Assembly (NCBI GenBank): GCA_017163975.1
Contig: JAFFSR010000136.1
Location: 11,591,501 to 11,655,500, forward strand
DNA length: 64,000 nt
Source of the DNA: Anastatus disparis
Taxonomy: Eukaryota > Arthropoda > Insecta > Hymenoptera > Eupelmidae
Reading direction: 5' to 3'
Shown here piece after piece: positions 48,301 through 64,000 of this stretch. A model generated the notes under the pieces. It made no database searches and was not told the DNA's origin. It worked only from the letters and a program-made list of their open reading frames with translations. Position 1 is the stretch's first letter; each line of letters begins with the position of its first letter. A program made the position numbers and the translations under genes.

Positions 48301-48372
48301 AGTAATTCTCTGTATAAGATTAATATTCTTTTCTTCAAGTAATTCTCTATAAGATTAATATTTTTTTCTTCA
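48301..48372. repeat. Direct duplication, two 35-37-bp copies
   Basis: AGTAATTCTCTGTATAAGAT and following bases to TTCTTCA are repeated at once from 48338 with a 2-bp loss and one substitution. Confidence 0.85.
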
Positions 48373-49210
48373 CCTAATAATATTATAACTATTAATTTAT
48401 TAATATTAAAATTTATATAAGAAATTTAAATGCAAATTTCGGAATCACTTTATTGCTGAACAAATATATAAACTTGATGAAATCGAAAGAAACTTTTTTT
48501 TGTCAAAATATTGTCAGTGAATCATGGATTTTTTAATTAAGTAATACATTTGTTTGCAATCGAAATTCGCGCAGTTGGTCAAAAGTTTTCACTTTTCATA
48601 CAAATAGCGTCGAATCAATAAAATATTGTATCAGTACAGCCGATAAATATTGGTTTGTGACATGATTCATGAATGGCTGCTTATTAAAATTCAAAATACG
48701 TCCCTTGGCACGTTGACCTCTTTCAACTGGAATTTCCCGTAATTCACCTGCTCCACATTTAATAGATGCAAATACTTTTCTTTATTGTTACTTTTTTTAA
48801 TAAAATCACTTATGATTGTCAAAAAATAATTTAAAACTTAGGCAGAGGTGTAAATATTAAATATATTTAATATTCAGATCAATAAATTAAATAATATTAA
48901 AAGATTGTTTTGAAAAGAGTCAACATCGAAATAATAATATGCATGACATTTTAAAATTCTAATTTATTAATGTTAATGACAATTTTTAAGCTCTTATAAT
49001 TATACGGTTATATATGTGGGTTCCTGAATATTATATTTTGTTTTTACGATTTAAAATCACGCGAATAATAAAAATCAGATTTTTATGTTGAAAAAAATAA
49101 TTAAAATTTTATGTAAGAATGCAAAGATATTATTTAAGACTTATAAAACCATTATGATTTAAAATTTATAATTATGAATTAAAAAATTTTTTTATTTTTT
49201 TTTTCTTTAA

Positions 49211-49354
49211 AGTCGCTATGTTTATGCTATTGTGAAAACAGCACATGTAACGTACAGTGGTACTTGTATCAGTCGGCTGCCGAGAGCAGGATTCGAACTT
49301 AGAACTCCGAGATGATGAATCCAACGTTCCACCAACTGAGCTACTCACCGGCTC
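49211..49354 (-). mobile_element. tRNA-derived SINE, copy C (shortened)
   Basis: The reverse complement has TAGCTCAGTTGG, an anticodon loop TTCATCA, AAGTTCGAATCC, GGCAGCCGACTGATACAAG and TAGCATAAACATAGCGAC. Relative to copies A and B it lacks about 50 bp of the body (the CACACTGATG to TTAGCATCG part) and is more diverged. Confidence 0.8.
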
Positions 49355-52134
49355 TTTTTCTTTTATTTTTAATCAAATTTTAATTAAATTAATGTCATCC
49401 AATGTTACTTTAAAAAATGTAAAAAACATAGGCCATCTAATTGTATAACATAAAACCGTAAACTAATTGAATATATTGAAATACGTAAAACAAAAATTTG
49501 TATAAATTTGAATTCAGTTCGTTCGTGAATTCTCGTAAAAAAAAGGTATAAATTCCCCAAAAAGCAAAAAAAAAAAAAAAAAATAACCCTCTTAGCTTGT
49601 ATTTTACATCTTATAATGTTAAACCCTCAGAGATTCCGATCTTCCAAAGCTCTTTCTCTTATCTTTATTTATCTTTTTTAACGTCATCATGCCCCCAGCG
49701 GAAGCGGAATATAAAGAGAGACACGCGAGAATCGCGAGATACTACTCGTGCGGCAAGTGTATCTTATATACTTAACTTATAAGTGTATTTATATGTATAT
49801 CTGTATAGAGTACAGTGTGTCGAGGCAATATCCAATGCAATACACGTATATATCGATGCCAATCTTAATGGCCGAAGAAAGAGAAAAAAAAAAAGGATCG
49901 ACATACGTAAACTCTACTTATGAAAGAAAGATAGAAAGAGAGGAACAAAATGTGAGAACGTAAAAAGAAGGAGCGAAAATGAAAATGCGAGCCAAGAAGA
50001 AGTGAGAGGCAAAAGAGAGAAAAAGTTTATGGAAGATGAAGCGAAACAGAAGAACAGCGACCTTGACGGGGCCACTGGCCCTAACTTTCGTATATTATTT
50101 ATGATAGCATTTTGCGTTTCGGCAAAGATAAGCCCCTCGGGACTCTTCTTCATCAGCTCCTTTCAAATTATCTCTCTCTCTCTTTCTCTTTTAAATGATT
50201 TTCGGATATGTATGTAATTTCAGGATAAACAAGCGAATGGTACTTGAAAAGTCGGTGACATTACGTGGAAGAGAATTTTTATAATGAGCATTGAACCTTT
50301 ACTTAAATTATTCGAGGATTCAATTTTTTTTTAAATCTTAGAAAACATCAATCTTTTTTGAAATTTAAAATATCGTTTGTTTTATCTAATTGAAATGATT
50401 AATGTATTACTTTATCATCTATAAATTACGTCAATTAAATATTGCGTTTTAAGCTTTTTAGTATAGAGTACATTGTTTCATTACCATAATGAGAATTGAA
50501 ATTTATGCTAAGAGTTATATAAATAATCATGAAAAATTATAGTTACCTTTTAATTACACAAAAATTTTAAGTATCAAAATAAAATTTTGGTTTTAAAATT
50601 TGCGTTTTGGAATATCAAATCCTTAAATTTCGAATATAATTTCAAATACATTTACGTAAATAAAAAGTGTATTCCCTCAGGTTAAATATTCATTTGCGTT
50701 AATGGACAAAAAAACAATATTGCCAATCAAGCTTAAAGGAAACGTTTACTTTTTTTTTATAAAAACTGAAAGATTTATTTATGAGATCATAAATCGTTAG
50801 ATATATATTGAGGACACGTATAACTTTATCAATTATGATAACATCATTTAATTTTTGTTTATTTCCTAAAACCAATTAGTTAATGATGCACCATTTAAAA
50901 AGTTATTTATTCATTTTCGTGATAATAATTTATTTAAAAACTTGACAGAATATCCTGATTCTTACGTTTAAATCTAAAGAAGGTGACTTTATTCATTATT
51001 ACTTTTTTTATTTAAAAAAAAAATATTTTATAAGATTAACATAGTTATTGCTAATACTTTTGAACGGTACTTTTTTTCTGTAATCTACTTTGGCCAAACA
51101 GCTTTCAAAGTTTTAAAATTAATTTCTGGTCATTAAGTATTTAATTTTGTTTTTAATGGAATTCAGCATGTACAAAGCTTTTAAAAAAATTATTCTCTTA
51201 TCTAAAATAATCTACATATTGGTTTCTTTGTGAGCGAGCGCGAATCAATTTAACAAAACACGAAATATAACTGTTTTAACCACTAGAGCATATTGATCAA
51301 ATATATCCTTTAATTAGAACTCAATGTAAAAACCATCTCTTCGTTCAAATATTCCATTACCTATCAAAGTACTTACGCACATATTTGATCCAGATAATCG
51401 ACAAGTTATTAAGAAGTTCAGTGACACTATATATTCTTTATTCTTAAAAAAAACACACAAGTTTTATACATACACACACATATATACGTAAGGATCATCG
51501 CATATTGTTCGAGTGGAATTGCGATCACCGATAGCAATCCGGTTCAAACGGTAAAGCCTGCCTAACTTTTTTTTCATAGATCACATTGATATGATTTAAC
51601 GAGAAATAAAAAATTCATATTGGATATGTTCGGAATCTCCAAGCTGTCAAAGATTGACATTTTTCGGATGGGGATAAAAAAGAATAGATATGCTTTATGG
51701 AATTTGAAGTTAAAAAAATAATTAGATGCGTGTTTATAGCATTACCTGATCAAATTAAGGATAAAAATGGGTTAAAGTTAAATGACATTTGTTTGACATT
51801 GTTGTAACTATTAAACGTGACTAGATTGAAAAAAATCAAAACTTATATCTGATTATATTTAACGATTTAAACAATCAGTTAACGACTTGTCATTTTTATA
51901 CATTAGTTTTTGATAAAAGCTCTTGGAATAATAAAAATTTATCTTATAACGATCTGTTGCTGATGGGGTGAATGAATTAATAACGATCATAATTTTGCAT
52001 CGAAGCAAAAGACAGCGAGCAAAAAAGTCGCTTGTCGTATTAAACAAAGAATAATTAAGAAAAAAAAATACGACGAAAATTATTATAAGAAAAATTACTA
52101 TATTATATCGCGACCGTGAAACGGACTGAATTTC

Positions 52135-52254
52135 GTATAGAAATTACTGTTTAAATAATAAAAATTGTTACATACATAGTAAACATTTCATATGCGCCAA
52201 GTAAATTTTTGTTTGTGTAAATAATTTTTACCAGATAAACAGTAATTTTTATAC
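52135..52254. repeat. Inverted repeat, MITE-like, 120 bp
   Basis: GTATAGAAATTACTGTTTA at 52135-52153 is inverted at 52236-52254 with one mismatch in 19. The inner part is AT-rich and partly self-complementary. No coding content. Confidence 0.6.
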
Positions 52255-54341
52255 AAATATGTCCCTTGATTAAAATTCAAAGTAGCAATTTTTCCGAAAG
52301 AAATCGTAATTTTTCCTTTAGAACGTTTCTCTGCGTACAATATCAGTCAACGGAATATCCAGTTTTGAAAGCGCAGTTAAGCTTGTCATAATTTGATGAA
52401 ATATCAACATGTTTCTTAGTATATTCTGTCCAGTATACGGGTTTTTATTACTTTCCTAAAATATTTTTATTACTAACAAAAATTCAAAATTAGAAAATTT
52501 AACTTTAAATCAACTAAAAATGATTCCAGGGAATCGTTTTCGGGAATGTAGATAGCTCAGTGATAAAATTCAGCAAAATATTTCTGACGAAATTAAAAAG
52601 ATTTTTTTTTCAAATCTTAGAATTGCTTCTCTATAAAATTCAAAGTAAAAAGGATATAAAAAATGAATGCATTTTTCTTGAAATGTTTTGGCAAAGTCGG
52701 AAAAATATTTCGAAGTCCGGTTTGGCGGGTCCCGAAGTTAACATCGGTTTTTTTTATCGATCATCAGTACCTTTTTCAACGTTACATAAAAAAAGATCAT
52801 AAAAAAGACGGGCTACGGTCAAGAAACTTTAGCGAATTTTGCCATGATTCCAACTTGAGAAAAATTCTCAAATAAGCAAATGTGTTGAGGGCGTCATTTT
52901 TAACTTTGCAACATTCTTTTAAGATTTTTGAACCTTTTATATGGTCTACACATACGAAAATGATAACTTAAATTGTTTAATATCATAACGTATCGCGTCA
53001 TATTAATAAAATGTTATTTTTAGTTAACTTTGGATAGAATGAAAAATTAGCAGATTATTTTTGTCTTAAATGTATCAAGCGGGTATTTCTAAAAAATAAA
53101 CTTACATTTTTCTTCAACGATAATCGGATGAATCATTTGACAATAGCAATATTTTATAAACAGAATCTAAAAATAGATAATTTTTTTTTCTTTCCATACA
53201 TAAGTTTTAATTCTTAACGGAATTTTAATATTTGCACTCAGAGAAAATGATTCTATTAAATTTACAATGAAGTTAACCAGAAAGTATTGTAAAAATTGTT
53301 GGACAAAATTTAAATTTTGTTAATGCGTTTAATAACATGGCATGACGCAAGATCATGTATGTTTTTGCATCATCATTTAAATTACATATTTATAAAATAA
53401 TTTATAAGTGTATGTCCTTCGATTGTAGTGACAGTCATCACAATTTTTATAGAACGATTCTCTCTATATAACAATAATTATTATTTCATACGTATTTCAT
53501 AGAAAATAATAAAGTAATTTCATTAACGAATTTTTAAATTGTTTGTTGCGTTGTTAATCGATCAATAGCAAAATAAGATAAAGTACTATAAGACAAATAA
53601 ATTTATTTTATTGAATGACATAGTATTTAGGTGATTTCCTTGACTTAATGGAATCGATTTAAAATTAAAAACTAATAGATGGAACCATAATTAAAAAACG
53701 ATAAAAAATATATGATTGTTCTAGTTTCATAAATAAAAGAATCCAGAAATCATAATTCAAGCTATTTATTAATAAGAAATAAAGAAAACCAGAAAAGTGC
53801 TCTTCTTCTCTTTACTGTGACCACAAGTATTTTGAATACCGGATCATTCTATTATAATAAATAAAATTTATTTCCATCGCCTGTAAGTAAAAATTGACAT
53901 GTTACAAAAAGCTCTTATTTTATCATCAGATAACTATCCATTAAATTCACATCAACTAGCGATCGGACACTGAAATTACAAATGGACAACCCTTAAAAAA
54001 AAGGTGTAATACACCTTGGACCTTTATGTGATTTTAATCATATTCCATTAATTCATCAATTAATATTCCAAAACTTAAAAACAAAAAACATACTATAAAT
54101 CTAAAATAACTTATAAAATAAAAAAATCATAAAGTTGTATATATATATATATATTTATAAATACTAAAGTTCCTTCAATAAAATCGCGTATCGCATGATC
54201 TTATCTTCATTAGCAATGTATACATACAAGTAAATCAGGTGTATAGCGTACAACTCTATGTACGGTAGAGTATAACGTTTACGTCAGAGCTTGAAAATGG
54301 TTAAAAACGTGACAGCTGCACATCTCTTAGCAAGGCTCTCT

Positions 54342-54400
54342 TATAAAAGCCTTGGCATTTGCACAAGCCATCAGCTTCTCAACAGTAACAAACCCAACAT
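54342..54400 (+). promoter_or_regulatory. Candidate TATA-type core promoter
   Basis: TATAAAAG at 54342-54349 is followed about 30 bases later by CCATCAGCTTCTCAACAGT, which fits an insect initiator position. Downstream sequence is a CAG/GCA-rich stretch like a 5' UTR. No gene with a convincing start follows directly; a frame at 54609-54761 after TTACAG is only 50-65 codons and has no recognised content. It could serve an unseen transcript or the protease gene 2.8 kb downstream. Confidence 0.3.
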
Positions 54401-56780
54401 CCCCAGCGTGTATATCAGCAGCAGGAGCAGGAGCAACAGCATCACACGCAAGTTTCTTTCTCTCTCTTTATCTCACGGGCAAGTTCACGGCCACCGTGTA
54501 TCGGCATCTCTGTTAAGCCTATTCAAGGCCGATTCCTTCACTCGACTTTAATGTTAATACACCTTGCCTTCAAACAAGACAAGCTTTATATATATGCAAT
54601 CCTTACAGGAGATGCGTTTGATGATCTTACATGGCATAAATAAGCCTTCATTGATTGTTTATTATACATCCGCGATGCTTTTCTTTTCTTTTATTTTTCA
54701 TCCTCTTTCTATCTCTATTCGCGTTTTAAGTAAATTGTTGGGGAGACTGGATATACACTGATGCTGAAGTTGATGGGTAGACAAATTATTGGATAGTGGA
54801 AAATCAAGTCTTTGTATGTTTTCTTTTGTATATTCTTATACTTTTTAGAATTCGCTTTCCAGCTTACTAGGAGATTATCAGAATCTTGCATCATGAATAT
54901 TCTTCAAATTAAAAGGAATACAGATACGTTTAATTAAGTTATAATTAAAAAAAGTTTAATGGCAGTCGTTTCATAAAATATTAAAAGAGAAGATAATAAA
55001 ATTAACATTGTTTTAAATAATCATTATTCTGTGTATATCTTCACTGTAGTTATTCAACCAAACCGTATGAAATATTGAAAAAGAAATAATAGATTTTAAA
55101 GTATAAATAAATTTAACTTATTATTTTAAAGGAATAATCATTAATTACACAATTATTAAATATGAAAGGTCAAAATATATTGTAAGTAACATTCATTATT
55201 TAATTACTATTAAACGAACTTTTTCAGAGAAAAATTAACCGTTCAGTCAAGTATTTATATTTTATTTGTTCTATTAACAGTAATATTTAAGTGGTTTGTT
55301 TAGACGTGTCCCCTTCATTTCAATACTCTATTTAAAAAATTTAAAGTGAAAAAAAAATAAAAGAAATTAGCATACAGAGTAAAATACGTTCAGAGAATAA
55401 AAGCTAAAAGAATAACTTTTCAATTCAATACAATACCGTTATCCTTTTTTTTCAAATCAATTCACGCTATTCTGAAAAAATTTTTAAAATAAAAAAAAAC
55501 TAAAATGCGGTTAAGTAGTTTTTCAACACTCCTAGCACTTTGGTATGGATTGAATAGTGATTTATCATAATCTTGATTCATCTCACTTGGGCAAAAAAAA
55601 AAATTTGCATAATCTATCGTAAATCCAGTTAACTCATTCAAGTGTCATCACCTACAAGTTATGTCAATATTACTTTTCAATAAAAAAAATTGTTTTCTTT
55701 TTTTTTTGATAGACATTTCATTTTGATAACGTAAGTATTCAAGAAAAAAATGATTTTATAGTTACTTAAAATTTTTCGGAATCATAAAATAACAGAAAAA
55801 TAATAAAACTCAAAATGCTATTACAGGCAAATAAAATAATTCTGTTTACTCGTGTATTTTACTTACATTTTATATAAAATTTTATGGATTTTTAAATCAT
55901 ACTATATTTAATTTTAATGTAATTTAATAAGAGAGAATTTATTATGAAAATAAATAAATTTTAATTAATAAAAAATATCCGTTCAATAAATATTTTAATG
56001 TTTTATAAATAAACCTTTTAAATTAATGAATAATTTTAATAATTTTTTAGTTTTTGATATACATAAATTGATGTAATGTTCAATGTGAGATACATAAATT
56101 AATATCATGTTCACGTAATAAAATAATAATTAAAACTTTATTTTTATTTTTTTATGTATATTGATCTACATTGATTAAATTAATTATGATAAAAATTAAT
56201 TTTTCCAATATTTAGTAAATTTTAATAAACTTCCTTCTTTGTTCGCCTAAATAAAAGAAGTTTCTGTTTTATTCATAAAATTTTCGGAATGTGTTGAAAA
56301 AATAATTTATTTTATAACTAAATTGGTTTGAATTGATCAATAGATTTGCAATGACAAAATGTTTAAAAAATATAATAAAATCATCACAACATATCTATTA
56401 TTGTATTATAAAGTCTTGGACAGATTTATTCGTCAAACTTTGACATTGAAACTTTCTCTATGAAGACTACTTTCATTAAAAAAAATAAAAGTAAAAATAA
56501 TTAATATTCTAATCCCATCTTTGGTTCGCGAATAATTAAAAGCACATACATATTCGCATTGAAAGAATCACGTCCCAGCGTTAAAAAAAATAAAATTAAA
56601 TAAAATTAAAAAATTAGAGTATTTATTGACAATTGCAAAAAAACTTAAGAGAAGGGAAGAAAGAGGATTCAGAGATTGGAGAATCGAAGAACAAGATAAA
56701 GAAGAAGAAGGCGATGATGTTGAAGAAGAAGAAGAAGAAGGTGGTAAGAGAAAAGCAGAGCAAGGGAAGGGCAAGCCCGT

Positions 56781-56896
56781 TATAAAGCTGGCGAGTCGCG
56801 TATTTGGTGACTTGAGCGCGCGCGCACTTACTCCAGTGACGACCGGCGCCTCGGCACACTCAACACACCAAAGAACTTCTTATAACTTTCTGTGGC
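56781..56896 (+). promoter_or_regulatory. Candidate protease promoter and 5' UTR exon
   Basis: TATAAAG at 56781 lies in a CG-richer stretch (GAGCGCGCGCGCAC), about 410 bases upstream of the protease ATG. A transcript starting about 30 bases later could use a donor at CTC/GTAAAA (56897) and the acceptor TTTTGTGCAG just before 57149. This is inference from spacing only. Confidence 0.3.
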
Positions 56897-57038
56897 CTCG
56901 TAAAAAAAAATAAATCAAAAGGTCCGGTTTTCTTTTTTCGCTAATTTATATATTGTGATTACGGCTATTGTGTATGCAGTGAATATTATTTTCATTATTA
57001 TTTTTTTTAATAGAAGATTTTCTTTTTTTATTCTTATT

Positions 57039-57082
57039 AAATTTTCAAATCGTTTATAATGGTTTAAACGATTTGAAAATTT
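57039..57082. repeat. Perfect 18-bp inverted repeat upstream of protease
   Basis: AAATTTTCAAATCGTTTA and its exact reverse complement are separated by 8 bases. It lies 110-150 bp before the protease start codon, so it would sit in a 5' intron, 5' UTR or promoter. Confidence 0.8.
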
Positions 57083-57191
57083 GATAAAATATGTGAGTTA
57101 TTTTCATTGTGGAAGAAACTTTATAATAAATGAATGAATTTTGTGCAGATTGAAAGGTGCATTCTTTGAGGAATCAAACTTTTAATTCAAC

Positions 57192-63576
<6,385 letters not shown>

Positions 63577-64000
63577 ATTGCTCAAGAAACAGTTCGCTCA
63601 TTTCTTTCTTTTTCTTATAATATTTTTATCTTTCGCTTCGTCCTTATTCGATCCAAACGCAGACAAGACGCGTTTCCTTTTCCTTTACAGTAGACGATAT
63701 ATGCGTGCGCAAAAGGAAACGATCTCTTTGCTCGGCTTGTAAGGATGCCAGATCTCTCGAACGCTTCGTATTTTATAAGTAGTTTATAGGATCGACTTTT
63801 ATTGTATTAAGCCATACTGTTAAAAGAAACGAGAAGCCACGATATTGTTAAATACACGTGGAGGAACTTTGAAAAGACATACTTTCTTATTCCTATATGT
63901 TTAAGATTTTTTACTCGATTGGTAGCCTAGAAAAATGTCTCATAAATCATTTAATGAAAATGAAAAATTTGTATTGAACCTACATAATTTTTCAATTTTT
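63577..64000 (+). other. Protease 3' UTR and flank
   Basis: Non-coding sequence with a pyrimidine-rich stretch after the stop. I saw no canonical AATAAA before the window ends; an AAATACA at about 63850 is only a weak variant. Confidence 0.6.

Larger units (their letters stand above)
43641..57191. other. grh 3' UTR and intergenic DNA
   Basis: 13.5 kb with no recognisable full gene. The first 1-2 kb is probably grh 3' UTR, with ATT triplet repeats at 44494-44556 and 45881-45904. Further on are SINE copies at 47771-47970 and 49211-49354, a GC-richer islet at about 47330-47530, a direct duplication at 48301-48372, an inverted repeat at 52135-52254, a TATA-type promoter candidate at 54342, and a CG-richer stretch at about 56760-56900. 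The open frames are short and mostly low-complexity. Confidence 0.7.

Noticed and set aside
52663..52875. 70-residue basic frame that might be an antimicrobial-like peptide
   Set aside because: No signal peptide, no Cys pattern and no conserved context; the composition alone is not evidence.
54291..54551. 86-codon Ser-rich frame after the TATA element
   Set aside because: The start codon lies upstream of the likely transcription start, and all three frames of the CAG/GCA stretch look equally protein-like, so the frame is probably compositional.
56626..56913. 95-codon acidic/basic open frame
   Set aside because: It is built from purine-rich GAA/AAG low-complexity DNA, with no domain and an implausible composition shift at the CG-rich end.

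Overview
The window looks like nuclear DNA of an insect. It is AT-rich, its genes are split by many GT-AG introns, and it carries animal transposable elements. The residue-level style of the encoded proteins and the gene structure would fit a hymenopteran, but that assignment is inference; only 'arthropod, very probably insect' is firm.

Two host genes are present, both on the plus strand. (1) Twelve coding exons at 6874-43640 form the transcription factor grainyhead (grh). All exon junctions keep the reading frame and give 1010 visible residues. They cover an N-terminal segment resembling the vertebrate GRHL activation region, low-complexity linkers with a SUMO-type site, the CP2/Grainyhead DNA-binding domain, and the C-terminal dimerisation domain with its stop codon. 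The start codon lies on at least one exon upstream of 6874 that I could not identify. (2) Six exons at 57192-63576 form a complete 500-residue secreted clip-domain serine protease: signal peptide, clip domain, Pro/His-rich linker and trypsin-like domain with an intact H-D-S triad.

Mobile DNA fills part of the introns and intergenic space. A 7262-bp BEL/Pao LTR retrotransposon (27430-34691, minus strand) sits in the 10.2-kb intron inside the DNA-binding domain. It has 875-bp LTRs that read as identical and a 6-bp target duplication. Its gag is intact, but its pol is broken and lacks an integrase. Four copies of a tRNA-Met-like SINE lie near 14.5, 47.8, 49.3 and 59.7-60.6 kb. The last copy is split by a 170-bp foldback hairpin and a second inverted-repeat element. 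Several MITE-like inverted repeats lie near 19.3, 38.8, 43.2 and 52.2 kb.

Region by region: 1-6.87 kb is non-coding sequence upstream of the first visible grh exon; 6.87-43.64 kb is grh; 43.64-57.19 kb is the grh 3' UTR and intergenic DNA; 57.19-63.58 kb is the protease; the remainder is protease 3' flank. GRH proteins are known regulators of cuticle, epidermal barrier and wound-response genes, and clip proteases run extracellular immune and cuticle cascades. A functional link between these two neighbours is possible but not shown here. I found no CRISPR array, operon or clearly new multi-gene system. The most unusual items are the trans-mobilised defective BEL element and the nested SINE/foldback locus.
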